Notes: generated by a model from the letters alone, not told the origin. A DNA stretch of 64,000 bases from Acidimicrobiaceae bacterium (GCA_003133685.1 PKYQ01000030.1:1-64000), one strand, 5' to 3'; positions 39,894-49,921 are shown, counted from the stretch's first letter. Numbers and translations are program-made.

Positions 39894-41123
39894 GTGGATG
39901 TCACCGCCAGCCCCCTCAGTCCCCGTCGAAAGACCCGTCAGATCGCCGTCGGTTCGGTAAAGGTCGGGGGCGACGCGCCCATTTCCGTCCAGTCCATGAC
40001 GACCACGAAAACGGCCGACGTCGAAGGGACGCTCCAGCAGATCTACGCCCTCGCGGCCGAGGGCGCCGACATCGTGCGCTGCACGTGTAACGAAGTCGCG
40101 GCCGCCGAAGGGCTCGCCCAGATCGTTCCGCGTTCGCCGGTGCCGATCGTGGCCGACATCCACTTCCACGTCGAGATGGCCCTCGCGGCCCTCGAAGCCG
40201 GCGTCCAGGGACTGCGTCTCAATCCCGGCAACCTGCGCAAGCCCGAGGAGATAAAGCTCGTCGCCTCCGAGGCGCGCGACCGCGGCGTGCCGATTCGCAT
40301 CGGCGTGAACGCCGGCAGCCTGCACCCCGACATCTACGAACGCTTCGGTGGCGCGACGCCCGAAGCCCTCGTCGAGTCGGCGCGACTGGAACTGGCCTAC
40401 TTCGAAGAGGTCGGCTTTGACGACGTGAAGATCTCGGTGAAGGCGTCGTCGGTCGCGACCATGATCGCGGCGTACCGTTTGGCCTCCGAGACCTTCGATC
40501 ACCCGCTGCACCTCGGCGTGACCGAAGCTGGCCCGTTGCCGGGTGGACTCTTGAAGGGCACCGCCGGCATCGCGACATTGTTGGCTGAGGGCATCGGTGA
40601 CACCCTTCGCTATTCGCTCACGGCCGATCCGGTCGAAGAGGCGCGCGCCGGTCGCACGCTGCTCGAGGTCCTCGGCCTGCGCGAACGAAAGGGACTGGAC
40701 CTGATCGCCTGTCCCAGTTGCGGTCGCGCCGAGGTCGACGTCATCAAGGTCGCGAACGAGGCGCAGACGGCATTACAGGCGTTGAACGTCCCGATTCAAG
40801 TCGCGGTCATGGGCTGTGTCGTCAACGGTCCCGGCGAAGCGCGACACGCGGACTTGGGAATCGCCGCCGGTAAGAAGCGCGGCCACCTCTTCATCAAGGG
40901 CAAGATCGTGCGCGTCGTCAAAGAGGACGAGATGGTCGAAGCGCTCGTCGAAGAGGCGAAGATGATCATGGCCGAAGGGGTCGAAGCACGACTGGCCGCG
41001 CGCGACGAGGGCGCCGAAGCCGAGGCCGAAGCCGACCGCGCGATGCTGCTCGACGACCGTGGTGCCGACGCGAATCACGCGAGTGAACGCATCGAGAAGA
41101 TCCGTCGACGCGCCGAGGGCTAA
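39894..41123 (+). CDS. ispG: 4-hydroxy-3-methylbut-2-enyl-diphosphate synthase
   Basis: IspG converts MEcPP to HMBPP with a [4Fe-4S] cluster. The 409-residue protein has SVQSMTTTKTADVEGTLQQI, the TIM-barrel core, and three Cys ligands: two in ACPSCGRAEVD and one in VMGCVVNGPGEA. The C-terminal 40 residues after FIKGKIVRVV are an acidic extension. GTG 39894 gives a short variable N-terminus before SPRRKTRQIAVGSVKVGGDA. Confidence 0.95.
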   Translation: MDVTASPLSPRRKTRQIAVGSVKVGGDAPISVQSMTTTKTADVEGTLQQIYALAAEGADIVRCTCNEVAAAEGLAQIVPRSPVPIVADIHFHVEMALAALEAGVQGLRLNPGNLRKPEEIKLVASEARDRGVPIRIGVNAGSLHPDIYERFGGATPEALVESARLELAYFEEVGFDDVKISVKASSVATMIAAYRLASETFDHPLHLGVTEAGPLPGGLLKGTAGIATLLAEGIGDTLRYSLTADPVEEARAGRTLLEVLGLRERKGLDLIACPSCGRAEVDVIKVANEAQTALQALNVPIQVAVMGCVVNGPGEARHADLGIAAGKKRGHLFIKGKIVRVVKEDEMVEALVEEAKMIMAEGVEARLAARDEGAEAEAEADRAMLLDDRGADANHASERIEKIRRRAEG

Positions 41124-41166
41124 AACGTCGTTTGGCTAGGCTGTCGCCACGAATCAAAGGAGAATC

Positions 41167-42573
41167 GTGGCCCAGAGTGTTCTGACCCCCCAGAGCGAAG
41201 ACTTCCCCCGTTGGTATCAAGACGTCGTGGCCAAGGGCGAAATGGCCGATAACGGGCCGGTGCGCGGCACGATGGTGATCCGTCCCTACGGGTGGTCGAT
41301 CTGGGAGCGCATGCAGTCCGAGATGGACGCGCGGATCAAGGAGACCGGGGCGCAGAACGCCTACTTCCCGCTCTTCATCCCCCTGAGCTACTTCCAGCGC
41401 GAGGCCGAGCACGTCGAGGGATTCAGCCCCGAACTGGCCGTCGTCACGCACGCCGGGGGTGAGGAACTGGCGGAACCCATCGTGATTCGTCCGACCTCGG
41501 AGACCGTGATCGGCGAGTTCATGGCCAAGTGGATCCAGAGCTACCGCGACCTGCCGCTCTTGCTCAACCAGTGGAGCAACGTCGTTCGTTGGGAACTTCG
41601 TCCGCGATTGTTTTTACGCTCCTCGGAGTTCTTGTGGCAGGAAGGTCACACCGCGCACGCGACCTACGCAGACGCCAACGCCTTCGCCACGAAGATCCAC
41701 CTCGAGGTCTACAACGACTTCTTGGAGAACGTCCTCGCCGCCCCGACGTACCTCGGCATCAAGCCGGCGAGTGAACGATTCGCCGGCGCCATCAATTCGA
41801 TGACCGCCGAGGGCATGATGCGCGACGGCAAGGCGTTGCAAATGGCGACCAGCCACGAACTCGGTCAGAATTTCGCTCGGGCCTTTGACATCTTCTTCCA
41901 GAGCGAAGAGGGACAGGCCGAACTGTGCTTCACGAGTTCCTGGGGCGCCTCCACGCGCATGGTGGGCGGACTCATCATGCTCCACGGCGACGACGACGGA
42001 CTCGTCGTACCTCCGAGGTTGGCGCCGATTCAAGTGGTCGTCATCGCCGTGCGCGACGAACCGGACGTGAACGACGCCTGCCAACGAGTCGCGGCGTCAC
42101 TGAAGTCGGCCGGCGTTCGAGTGCAGATCGACCGCGGTCGCGGCAGCTTTGGACGTCGCGTCACCGACTGGGAGATCAAGGGCGTGCCGCTGCGCGTCGA
42201 AGTCGGTCCCCGTGATCTAAAGGATGGTTTGGTGACCCTCGTGCGTCGCGACAACGGAGCGAAGACGCCGCTTTCGTTCGACGCGGTCGCTGCGATGGCC
42301 CCCGCGCTCCTGGAAGAGATTCAGCGCGACATATTCGACGGCGCCAAAGTGCGATTGGCCGACGCGACCCATGACGTCACCACCATCGCCGAAGCCATCG
42401 AAGCGGCCGAGACGGGGTTCGCTCGACTCGACTGGTCCGCGGTCGGTGACTCCGGTGAAGCGGCGTTGAAAGTGGAGGCGATCACGGTGCGCTGCCTCCA
42501 GCGTCGAGACGGTTCGATGCCACTCAATGACACCGAAGATGACCTGGTGTGCATCGTCGCCAAGTCGTACTGA
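41167..42573 (+). CDS. proS: Prolyl-tRNA synthetase, archaeal/eukaryotic-like short type
   Basis: ProS charges tRNA-Pro. The 468-residue protein lacks the editing (INS) domain found in the 570-residue bacterial type and ends in an aromatic CIVAKSY, as the archaeal-type enzymes do. Class II motifs include NAYFPLFIPLSYF, RPTSETVIGEFMAKWIQSYR, QWSNVVRWELRPRLFLRSSE and the motif-3 region SSWGASTRMVGG. GTG 41167 has AAAGGAGA 4-5 nt upstream, so it is leadered. The window also encodes its substrate tRNA-Pro(TGG). Confidence 0.94.
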   Translation: MAQSVLTPQSEDFPRWYQDVVAKGEMADNGPVRGTMVIRPYGWSIWERMQSEMDARIKETGAQNAYFPLFIPLSYFQREAEHVEGFSPELAVVTHAGGEELAEPIVIRPTSETVIGEFMAKWIQSYRDLPLLLNQWSNVVRWELRPRLFLRSSEFLWQEGHTAHATYADANAFATKIHLEVYNDFLENVLAAPTYLGIKPASERFAGAINSMTAEGMMRDGKALQMATSHELGQNFARAFDIFFQSEEGQAELCFTSSWGASTRMVGGLIMLHGDDDGLVVPPRLAPIQVVVIAVRDEPDVNDACQRVAASLKSAGVRVQIDRGRGSFGRRVTDWEIKGVPLRVEVGPRDLKDGLVTLVRRDNGAKTPLSFDAVAAMAPALLEEIQRDIFDGAKVRLADATHDVTTIAEAIEAAETGFARLDWSAVGDSGEAALKVEAITVRCLQRRDGSMPLNDTEDDLVCIVAKSY

Positions 42574-42744
42574 ACAACCCAGTTGAACCATTGAGCCTTC
42601 GAAGAGACGATCGGGTTTGTTCCGACATTTCGGCGAGAAATCCGCGACACGGGCTGCATGCAACACCGCCGCTTTTCGGGAGCTTTGGCACTGACTAGAT
42701 AAGAATTTTCGATGAATTTTGGCGCCTCTGCGAACGGATTCCGA

Positions 42745-42773
42745 TTGTCATCAGGGGTGAAAAATGCTACAAT
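42745..42773 (+). promoter_or_regulatory. Strong sigma-70-type promoter upstream of rimP
   Basis: TTGTCA (42745-42750) and TACAAT (42768-42773) are separated by exactly 17 bp and lie in an AT-rich stretch. It is the best -35/-10 pair in the window. Transcription should begin near 42778-42782. Confidence 0.8.
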
Positions 42774-42778
42774 TACTG

Positions 42779-42840
42779 CCTACAGTCCGCTCAGGACGTA
42801 TGGACTCGTTTAAGCGCGGGCCTCGGGCCCGCGCTTTTTC
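42779..42840 (+). ncRNA. Short terminated RNA or attenuated leader of rimP-nusA-infB
   Basis: Between the strong promoter and an intrinsic terminator lies a transcript of about 60 nt. Its 5' part can fold two exclusive ways: GTCC 42785-42788 with GGAC 42794-42797, or AGTCC 42784-42788 with GGACT 42802-42806. Either the RNA is an independent sRNA, or the terminator attenuates the downstream operon. No ORF is present. I do not recognise an RNA family. Confidence 0.45.
42812..42840 (+). terminator. Intrinsic terminator before rimP
   Basis: AGCGCGGGCC pairs with GGCCCGCGCT around TCG, followed by T5-C-T3. It lies after the strong promoter and 42 bp before the rimP start. Confidence 0.9.
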
Positions 42841-42881
42841 TTTGTCCGGACGTCCGAACGGCATACGGAGAGGAGACGGTC

Positions 42882-43379
42882 GTGGACTTAGAGACACCGC
42901 TGCGCTCCCTCCTATCCGATCTCGGACTTGACCTCTACGACCTGGAAATGGTCAAGGGGACCCTCAACGTGGTCGTGACCAAGTCGGGCGGGGTGGACCT
43001 CGAGGCCCTCACCAAGGCGAATCGCCAGATCTCGGAGTGGCTGGACGTGAACGACCCGATCGCCGGACGCTACACGCTGGACGTCTCGAGCCCCGGGCTG
43101 GAGCGCAAACTGCGAACGCCGGCGCACTTTATTTCGACCATCGGCGAAGTCGTGACGCTGCGTGAACGTCGTAGCGACGCTCCGACGCGCCGACTCGAAG
43201 GAACCGTACTCGCGGCCGACGAGACGTCGGTCACGCTCGAAGACGCCGAACAAGGTCGTGTCGTTGTGTTGATCGACTCCATTGAACGGGCGCGCACCGT
43301 CTTTAAGTGGGGCGCTGAGGCGAAGCCCTCGCCCTCACGGGCCAAGTCAGATGCTTCATCGACGAGGAAGGGAGGGTAG
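42882..43379 (+). CDS. rimP: Ribosome maturation factor RimP
   Basis: RimP aids 30S assembly. The 165-residue protein has LLSDLGLDLYDLEMVKGTLN, VDLEALTKANRQISEWLD and the signature YTLDVSSPGLERKLRTPAHF, with a C-terminal Sm-like domain. GTG 42882 has GGAGAGGAGA upstream. It heads rimP-nusA-ylxR-infB-rbfA and is 2 bp from nusA. Expression may depend on read-through of the preceding terminator. Confidence 0.95.
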   Translation: MDLETPLRSLLSDLGLDLYDLEMVKGTLNVVVTKSGGVDLEALTKANRQISEWLDVNDPIAGRYTLDVSSPGLERKLRTPAHFISTIGEVVTLRERRSDAPTRRLEGTVLAADETSVTLEDAEQGRVVVLIDSIERARTVFKWGAEAKPSPSRAKSDASSTRKGG

Positions 43380-43381
43380 GC

Positions 43382-44584
43382 ATGGCGAACTTTGAATTCC
43401 TAGAAGCGTTGGGACAGATTGCACGTGACCAGAACATCGACGAAGGGGAGTTGCTGATCGCACTCGCCAACGCACTCCTCGCCGCCTACAAGCGCCGTCC
43501 GGACTCCGCCGAGGACGCCGAAGTGGAGATCAATCCCGAGACCGGTGAGATCAAGGTGTGGGGACTCGAGCTCGACCTCGAAGGCAACGTCACGCGCGAG
43601 TGGGACGCCACACCCGAAGACTTCGGACGCATCGCGGCCCAAACGGCCAAGCAGGTCTTGATGCAGCTGATTCGAGACATTCAGCGTCGCCAGATGTACG
43701 AAGAGTTCGCGAACCGCGAAGGCGACATCGTCTCGGGCACGGTGCAACAGAACGACAACCGCTACACGCTGCTGGACCTCGGCCGCGTTGAGGCGCTCTT
43801 GCCCCAGGCCGAGCAGATCGCCTTCGAGCGTTACGAACACGGCGCGCGCGTCAAGGTGTACATCGTCGAAGTACGAAAGACCAACAAGGGCCCCCAGATC
43901 GTGGTGAGTCGCACGCACCCGGCGCTCGTCGCCAAGCTCTTCGAGATCGAAGTCCCCGAGATCGCCAACGGTATCGTCGAGATCAAGGCGCTGGCGCGCG
44001 AACCCGGTCACCGCAGCAAGATCGCGGTGGCGTCGAACGATCACATGATCGACCCCGTGGGCGCCTGTGTTGGCGCGCGCGGCAGTCGGGTTCGCAACAT
44101 TACGAACGAACTGCGCTCAGAGCGCATCGACGTCGTGCCCTACAGCGACGACCCCATTGAGTTCATTCAGGCGGCGCTGCAGCCGGCGCGCGTGCGCGAG
44201 GTGCGACTCGACGAGACCGAGGGCATCGCCACGGTCATCGTTCACGACCAGCAGCTCTCGCTCGCCATCGGCAAAGAGGGGCAGAACGCCCGACTGGCGG
44301 CCCGTCTGACCGGTTGGCGCATTGACATCCGTTCGGAGAACGAAGGGGTCGAACCAGAGGTGGTCGAAGAGGTCTGGACCGCCGGTGACGTCGTCGTGGA
44401 TGAGACCATCGTGGTCGTGCCCGGCGAAGACGGCGAGAGCGCGGCGATCGTGATCGACGACGTCACCGACGCCGAGGGTCACGTCGAAGAGGTCGTCGTC
44501 GTCGAAGAGATCGAACTCGAAGTGCAAGTTGGCGATGGGGCCGACGAGACGGAAGCCGGAGCGGTCGTGGAGGACGAGGCATAG
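43382..44584 (+). CDS. nusA: Transcription termination/antitermination factor NusA
   Basis: NusA binds RNA polymerase and modulates pausing, termination and antitermination. The 400-residue protein has the polymerase-binding N-domain, an S1 domain (about 112-180, GDIVSGTVQQNDNRYTLLDL) and two KH domains (DPVGACVGARGSRVRNI and LAIGKEGQNARLAARLTGW). The last 70 residues are a strongly acidic Val/Glu-rich tail. GGGAGGG precedes ATG 43382. Its TAG overlaps the proposed AUA start of ylxR. Confidence 0.96.
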   Translation: MANFEFLEALGQIARDQNIDEGELLIALANALLAAYKRRPDSAEDAEVEINPETGEIKVWGLELDLEGNVTREWDATPEDFGRIAAQTAKQVLMQLIRDIQRRQMYEEFANREGDIVSGTVQQNDNRYTLLDLGRVEALLPQAEQIAFERYEHGARVKVYIVEVRKTNKGPQIVVSRTHPALVAKLFEIEVPEIANGIVEIKALAREPGHRSKIAVASNDHMIDPVGACVGARGSRVRNITNELRSERIDVVPYSDDPIEFIQAALQPARVREVRLDETEGIATVIVHDQQLSLAIGKEGQNARLAARLTGWRIDIRSENEGVEPEVVEEVWTAGDVVVDETIVVVPGEDGESAAIVIDDVTDAEGHVEEVVVVEEIELEVQVGDGADETEAGAVVEDEA

Positions 44585-44826
44585 CGCCGTTACGCACGTG
44601 CGTGGTCTGTCGAAGGACCCGTGACGACGCCGAGATGAATCGAGCCGGGCGTTCCGACGGCACGTGGTATCTCGGTCGAGGACCGGGCCGCGGACTCTGG
44701 TGGTGCGACGAAGAGTGTTCGAAAGGACTGCGCGTGGGACACCTCGTTCGGGCCCTTAAGTCGGGTGCGAGCGAGAGTGACCTCGAAGCCCTGCGGGCTT
44801 TAGAAGCGGGTCGCGGACTGCATTAG
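44581..44826 (+). CDS. ylxR: YlxR (DUF448) RNA-binding/nucleoid protein with AUA start
   Basis: YlxR is a small protein of the nusA-infB operon. The conserved N-terminal signature reads APLRTCVVCRR in frame 44584-44616, but no ATG, GTG or TTG precedes it within 60 bp. Starting at the first in-frame GTG (44602) would delete the first Cys of the CxxC pair. ATA 44581-44583 overlaps the nusA TAG in the way ATGA overlaps do, and GGAGG (44569-44573) sits 7 nt before it, giving MAPLRTCVVCRR, a textbook YlxR start. The second conserved part is GRGPGRGLWWCDEECSKG. The protein is 81 residues. Confidence 0.8.
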   Translation: MAPLRTCVVCRRTRDDAEMNRAGRSDGTWYLGRGPGRGLWWCDEECSKGLRVGHLVRALKSGASESDLEALRALEAGRGLH

Positions 44827-44890
44827 CGGTGATTGTGGAAGAATAGATAACTGTGCCCGCGGAAGCGGGTACGAGAAGCAAGGGAAGGTT

Positions 44891-47608
44891 TTGGCCCAGA
44901 AGAAGATCCGTGTGCACGAGCTCTCCAAAGAGCTCGGTCTCACGAGCAAAGAGTTACTCACGCTCGCCCAAACACTCGGCATAGGTGCCTCGAGCCCCTC
45001 TGCGTCGATTGAGGACGCCCAGGCCGACCGGATTCGACGCCGCGCCGACGCCGACGGACTGCGTCGCGAGGTCCAGCCCGACGAGGCCGCGAAGGCGGCC
45101 AAGGCGACCAAGGCCACGGGCACGAAGAAGGCGGCCGCGGTCGTGGCCGAACCCGAGGTCGTCCAAGCACCACCGGCGCGCGTCAGTCGCGTCACGAAAC
45201 CAGTCGAACCAAGTGCGGCGACGCCCGAGACGCCCGCGCAAGAGACGCCCTCGGTACCGGCGGTCGCCGAACCAAAAGTCGTTCGCAGTCGTGCGCCGAT
45301 CGTGAAGCCGGTGCCCACGCGCATCGCTTCACCGAGCGGGCCGACGACCATTCGTCCGACGCAACGTTCGGTCTCGGGTGAAGCCGGTGAGGGCGGTTCC
45401 CCGTCTACCCGACCTCCACTCAGTTCAACCGGACGACCGATCCCTCCGCCCCCGGGGCGACCGATGAGTGCGACCGGCCGACCGATTCCGCCACCGCCCG
45501 GTGCGCGCCGTCCGATGGGCGCGCCGAGTGGGCGACCATCCGGTCCCGGCGGTCCGCGACCGATGAGCCCGCGTCCCAATCCCGCGTCACGGCCCGGCGG
45601 CCCGACGTCACGGCCCGGCGGCGCCGGTGGAGGATTCCCGGGACAACGTCCCGGTGCCCCCGCGAGTGGTGCCCCGGGTGGACCGAACCGTGGCGGCCCG
45701 CCCAGTCGCGGTACCGGTGGACCTCGAGGATCCCAACGCAAGGCCACACGACGTCGCCGTCGCAACGTTGAAGAGCTCGAGCCGACCCAGATGACGACGT
45801 GGCAGCCGAGCAATCTGCCCGTTCCCGACGGTGAGGTCATCATCGAGCGGGGCTCGACCGCGAAGGACGTCGGTCCGAAGCTCAATCGCAGTGCCGCGGA
45901 CATCATGCGCTTTTTGTTCCTGCAAGGTGAGATCGTCACGGCCGTGCAGAGCCTGAGCGACGACATGATCGAGCTCTACGCGGCCGAAGTCGGCGCCAGC
46001 GTGCACATGGTCGATCCCGGTGAGCAACAAGAGGCGGCGTTGCTCGCGAAGTTCTTCGAGGAAGACGATCAGGACGACGTGATCCCCGCCGCGCCGCGCC
46101 CGCCCGTGGTGACCGTCATGGGTCACGTCGACCACGGCAAGACGCTGTTGCTCGACAAGATCCGCCAGACCGACGTGGTCGCTGGTGAAGCCGGCGGTAT
46201 CACCCAACACATCGGTGCCTACAAAGTGCAGTGGAAGGGCAAGGCGATCGCCTTCATCGACACGCCCGGTCACGAAGCCTTCACCGCGATGCGCGCCCGA
46301 GGCGCCAAGGTCACCGACATCATCATCCTCGTGGTCGCGGCCGACGACGGCGTCATGCCCCAAACGGTCGAGGCGATCAATCACGCCAAGGCCGCCGACG
46401 TGCCGCTTATCGTGGCCGTCAACAAGATGGACAAGGCCGACGCCAATCCCGACCGTGTGCTTCAACAGATCAGCGAGTACGGTCTCGTCCCCGAAAAGTG
46501 GGGCGGCGACACCATCTGCGTCGAGATCTCGGCCCTGCAGGGCACTGGTATCGACGAACTGCTCGAACAGGTCCTCCTCGTGGCCGAAGTCGCCGAACTC
46601 TCGGCGCGTCCGAGCGGACGCGCCGTGGGCACCGTGCTCGAAGCCAACCTCGAAGTCGGTCGCGGTCCGGTCGCCACGGTCATGGTCCAAAAGGGACTGC
46701 TCGCGGTCGGTGACCCCGTCGTCGCCGGCGCCGCCTACGGCAAGGTGAAGGCGCTCATCAACGACCAGGGCAAGCAGATCAAGTCGGCCGGTCCTTCGAC
46801 GCCGGTGCAGATCCTCGGTTTCAGTGAACCGCCGTTCGCCGGCGACGAGATGCGCGTCGCGCACGACCTCGCGCACGCGAGGTCCCTCGCCGAAGCCCGC
46901 GCCCACCGCGCGCGACTTATCGGACACCAGCCCGTCGCCTCGACGAGCGGTGCGCGATTGGAAGACCTCTTCGAACAGATCCAGCGCGGCGAGACCGCGA
47001 CGCTCAACATCGTCTTGAAGGCCGACGTCCAGGGTTCGCTCGAAGCCTGCACCGAGTCACTGCGCAAACTCGAACGCGACGACGTGAAGCTCGTGATCGT
47101 GCACCGCGGTGTCGGCGGTATCACCGAGAACGACGTGCAACTCGCCAACGCCTCCAACGCGACGATCATCGGTTTCAACGTTCGACCGGATAAGCGCAGT
47201 CGCGACCTGGCGGAGAACGAGGGCGTGCAGATCCGTACCTACGAGATCATCTACAAGTTGATCGAGGAGATTGAGTCGGCCATGCTCGGCCTTCTCTCGC
47301 CGGTGTACGAGGAGATTGTCACGGGCGAAGCCGAAGTACGCGAGGTCTTTCGCGTGCCCAAGATCGGCGCCATTGCCGGTTGCTTCGTCCGCGACGGCGT
47401 CATCACCCGCGGATCGAAAGTTCGCTTCCTTCGTGAGGGGACGATCATCTGGAAAGGTTCGATTACGTCGTTGCGTCGCTTCAAGGACGACGCGCGCGAA
47501 GTGGCGTCCGGCTTCGAGTGCGGTATCGGGCTCTCCGACTACCAAGACCTCAAGGCCGGCGACATCATCGAGACTTTCGAAGAGCGCGAGATTCCCAGAA
47601 CGGCCTAA
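44891..47608 (+). CDS. infB: Translation initiation factor IF-2
   Basis: IF-2 brings fMet-tRNA to the 30S subunit. The 905-residue protein has an N-terminal IF2_N helix block ([20 protein letters not shown]), a long Pro/Gly/Arg/Ser linker (about 100-300), the second IF2_N, then the G domain with GHVDHGKT and DTPGHEAF and NKMD, and domains II-IV. TTG 44891 directly precedes the canonical N-terminus and AAGGGAAGG lies upstream. A small CCCGC/GCGGG hairpin sits in the 64-bp leader. Confidence 0.96.
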   Translation: MAQKKIRVHELSKELGLTSKELLTLAQTLGIGASSPSASIEDAQADRIRRRADADGLRREVQPDEAAKAAKATKATGTKKAAAVVAEPEVVQAPPARVSRVTKPVEPSAATPETPAQETPSVPAVAEPKVVRSRAPIVKPVPTRIASPSGPTTIRPTQRSVSGEAGEGGSPSTRPPLSSTGRPIPPPPGRPMSATGRPIPPPPGARRPMGAPSGRPSGPGGPRPMSPRPNPASRPGGPTSRPGGAGGGFPGQRPGAPASGAPGGPNRGGPPSRGTGGPRGSQRKATRRRRRNVEELEPTQMTTWQPSNLPVPDGEVIIERGSTAKDVGPKLNRSAADIMRFLFLQGEIVTAVQSLSDDMIELYAAEVGASVHMVDPGEQQEAALLAKFFEEDDQDDVIPAAPRPPVVTVMGHVDHGKTLLLDKIRQTDVVAGEAGGITQHIGAYKVQWKGKAIAFIDTPGHEAFTAMRARGAKVTDIIILVVAADDGVMPQTVEAINHAKAADVPLIVAVNKMDKADANPDRVLQQISEYGLVPEKWGGDTICVEISALQGTGIDELLEQVLLVAEVAELSARPSGRAVGTVLEANLEVGRGPVATVMVQKGLLAVGDPVVAGAAYGKVKALINDQGKQIKSAGPSTPVQILGFSEPPFAGDEMRVAHDLAHARSLAEARAHRARLIGHQPVASTSGARLEDLFEQIQRGETATLNIVLKADVQGSLEACTESLRKLERDDVKLVIVHRGVGGITENDVQLANASNATIIGFNVRPDKRSRDLAENEGVQIRTYEIIYKLIEEIESAMLGLLSPVYEEIVTGEAEVREVFRVPKIGAIAGCFVRDGVITRGSKVRFLREGTIIWKGSITSLRRFKDDAREVASGFECGIGLSDYQDLKAGDIIETFEEREIPRTA

Positions 47609-47611
47609 CGC

Positions 47612-47974
47612 ATGGCCCGTTCATCAGGATCACATCATCCCTACCCACGTTCGGCGCGGGTCAACCAGATCTTGCGCGAAGTCATCTCAGATGAACTGAC
47701 GCGGATCTCGGACATCGATGACCGCATCGGCATCGTGACGGTGACGGGCGTCGAGACCACACAGGACCTGCGCCAAGCCATGGTGTTCTTCGACTCGTTG
47801 ACGCCCGAGACGAGGATCGTGCTCGAAGAGCGACGAGCGCAAATCCAATCAGCGGTCAACGTGCAGACTCGCTTCAAGCGCACGCCGAAACTCTCCTTCA
47901 TGGCCGATCCCGCCGTGGCCAGTGGCGAGGCCGTCGAAGAGATCATCCGCCGTCAAAACCATGACGACGAGTAA
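47612..47974 (+). CDS. rbfA: Ribosome-binding factor A
   Basis: RbfA supports 30S maturation and cold growth. The 120-residue KH-fold protein has [40 protein letters not shown] and the [14 protein letters not shown] block. ATG 47612 lies 3 bp after infB; its 3' end overlaps truB by 14 bp. Confidence 0.94.
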   Translation: MARSSGSHHPYPRSARVNQILREVISDELTRISDIDDRIGIVTVTGVETTQDLRQAMVFFDSLTPETRIVLEERRAQIQSAVNVQTRFKRTPKLSFMADPAVASGEAVEEIIRRQNHDDE

Positions 47975-48863
47975 CGGCTTGCTCCTCGTCGACAAGCCGC
48001 AAGGACTCACGAGCCACGACGTCGTGGCGCGAGTGCGTCGAATCCTCCACGAGAAGAAAGTGGGCCACGCGGGCACGCTCGATCCGATGGCGACCGGGCT
48101 CCTGGTGCTCGCCGTGGGACCGTCCACGCGTCTCTTGCGATTCGCTCAGTCCGAGACCAAGCGCTACAGCGGTGCCGTGAAGTTCGGCGTCGCGACCAAT
48201 TCACTCGACGCCGACGGTGTCGTCGTTGACAAGCAACCCGTTCCCGCCATGACGCGCGAACTCGTCGACGCCGCGACCTCCGCGATGCTCGGATCACAGC
48301 GACAGACGCCGCCGATGGTTTCGGCGATCAAGATCGACGGCCAACGCCTCCACCAACTCGCCCGTCGCGGCGTCGAGGTCGAACGAACTTCGCGCGAGAT
48401 CTCGGTCGCCACGTTCACCCTCACGCCGAGCGACGATGACACGGTGTGGCGTTTCGACGTCGTGTGTTCCGTGGGGACCTACGTGCGCGTGCTCTTGAGC
48501 GACTTGGCGGTCACACTCGGCACCGTGGGTCACCTCGTCGAACTCCGGAGACTCGCCAGCGGCTCGCACACCGTGGAAAACGCAGTGACCTTGGATGAAC
48601 TCGCCGACAGTGTCGTCGAGGGCAATGAGGTGCTCGCCCCTCCGGCGGCGTTCGTTACCGCTCTGGAACACGTGACGCTGAGCGACGAACAGACGCGCGC
48701 CATGCGAATGGGCCAGCGCGTCACGCTCGAGGAGAAGTATCAAGGCGATGAGATCGCCGCGATGGACTCCTTCGACGATCTCGTCGGCATCCTTCAGCGG
48801 CGCAACGAATCGTGGAAACCTGCGTTGGTGTTGGCGTCTCGCGATGATTCGGCGCGCGGGTAG
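47961..48863 (+). CDS. truB: tRNA pseudouridine(55) synthase
   Basis: TruB makes pseudouridine 55 in the T-loop. The 300-residue protein starts [20 protein letters not shown] and has the catalytic Asp41 in [13 protein letters not shown], plus [13 protein letters not shown] and [15 protein letters not shown] 47961 lies inside rbfA, and is favoured over in-frame codons from 47922 by homology. A C-terminal PUA-like part follows residue 220. Confidence 0.95.
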   Translation: MTTSNGLLLVDKPQGLTSHDVVARVRRILHEKKVGHAGTLDPMATGLLVLAVGPSTRLLRFAQSETKRYSGAVKFGVATNSLDADGVVVDKQPVPAMTRELVDAATSAMLGSQRQTPPMVSAIKIDGQRLHQLARRGVEVERTSREISVATFTLTPSDDDTVWRFDVVCSVGTYVRVLLSDLAVTLGTVGHLVELRRLASGSHTVENAVTLDELADSVVEGNEVLAPPAAFVTALEHVTLSDEQTRAMRMGQRVTLEEKYQGDEIAAMDSFDDLVGILQRRNESWKPALVLASRDDSARG

Positions 48864-48872
48864 TTTGCTCAC

Positions 48873-49835
48873 ATGATTGTCGTACGTGACGCTGAGACGT
48901 CAAAGCTGTCGTCGCGCGAGTCGGTAATGGCCATCGGCGTCTTCGACGGCCTGCACTTGGGCCATCAAGCCGTCATCGACATGTTGTTACGCCTCGACGC
49001 CGATCGAGCCAAGGACGTGTTGTCGACCATCGTCACGTTCGATCCGCATCCCGCGCAGGTTCTCGCGCCCGAACGTGCGCCGCGACTACTCGGAACGCTC
49101 GAGCAACGACTCGAAGGGTTCGAAGCGCTGGGGATCGAACAGGTTCGTGTCGTCACGTTTGACCGACACCTCGCGAGTGAGTCGGCGTCGGATTTCATTG
49201 CGCGCGTGTTGGTCGGTGAGTTGCACGCGTGCGAGATCGTCGTGGGCGAGGACTTTCGTTTCGGCCACGACCGAGCCGGCGACGTCGCGCTGCTCAGTGC
49301 GCAGGGGCAGCGTTTCGGGTTTGAGGTCCTCGAGGCACCGTCCTTCGGCGAGCCGCGATGGAGTTCGAGCGCCGCGCGAGAGGCCCTCGAACGGGGCGAC
49401 GTTGACGCGGCGACCGCGACGCTCGGTCGTCCCTTCGTGCTTCGCGGGCGCGTGGAGCACGGTGACGCGCGAGGGGGAGGACTCGGCTTCGCGACCGCGA
49501 ACGTCGCGACCGAGCCCATGCAGTTAGTGCCGCTCGAAGGAATCTATGCCGGCGCGGCGAGAACGCTTGATCGTCAGTGGCGTCCCGCGGCGATATCGAT
49601 CGGCACGCGCCCTCAGTTCTACGAAAACGGCCCGCTCCTCGTCGAAGTCCACCTGCCCGGTTACGAAGCAGACCTCTACGACGCCTCGCTCGACGTGGCC
49701 TTTTTGTCACGCCTTAGGGGTGAAGAGGTCTTTTCGGACGTGGGCGCATTGGTGGCCCAGATCGGACGCGACGTGCAACAAACCGTGGAGATATTCAAGA
49801 AATTCTCAACGTTCACCTCGGCACTGCTAGAATAG
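48873..49835 (+). CDS. ribF: Bifunctional riboflavin kinase / FAD synthetase
   Basis: RibF turns riboflavin into FMN and FAD. The 320-residue protein has the FAD-synthetase nucleotidyltransferase domain (IGVFDGLHLGHQAVIDMLL, FDPHP, GEDFRFGHDRAGD) and the riboflavin-kinase domain from about 185 (GGLGFATANV, LPLEGIYAG-like region, FLSRLRGEEVF). It would supply the FAD used by the window's flavoenzymes. ATG 48873 lies 9 bp after truB. Confidence 0.95.
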   Translation: MIVVRDAETSKLSSRESVMAIGVFDGLHLGHQAVIDMLLRLDADRAKDVLSTIVTFDPHPAQVLAPERAPRLLGTLEQRLEGFEALGIEQVRVVTFDRHLASESASDFIARVLVGELHACEIVVGEDFRFGHDRAGDVALLSAQGQRFGFEVLEAPSFGEPRWSSSAAREALERGDVDAATATLGRPFVLRGRVEHGDARGGGLGFATANVATEPMQLVPLEGIYAGAARTLDRQWRPAAISIGTRPQFYENGPLLVEVHLPGYEADLYDASLDVAFLSRLRGEEVFSDVGALVAQIGRDVQQTVEIFKKFSTFTSALLE

Positions 49836-49842
49836 ATGTTCG

Positions 49843-49857
49843 GTCAGCGACGCTGAC
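49843..49857 (+). promoter_or_regulatory. Hairpin in rpsO leader
   Basis: GTCAGC/GCTGAC around GAC forms a perfect 6-bp hairpin 64 nt before ATG 49922. A TAGAAT at 49828-49833, overlapping the ribF end, may be the -10 of an rpsO transcript that carries it. S15 autoregulation through its leader is known in E. coli; here it is only suggested. Confidence 0.35.
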
Positions 49858-49921
49858 TATGTGGGTCGTCACGTTGGCGACTTGCTACGAGACATCCGAC
49901 TCATAAGGCAAATAAAACGTT

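Noticed and set aside
44521-44610. Programmed frameshift fusing NusA to YlxR
   Set aside because: No slippery heptamer or stimulatory structure is visible at the nusA end, while an SD at ideal spacing before ATA explains the frame more simply.
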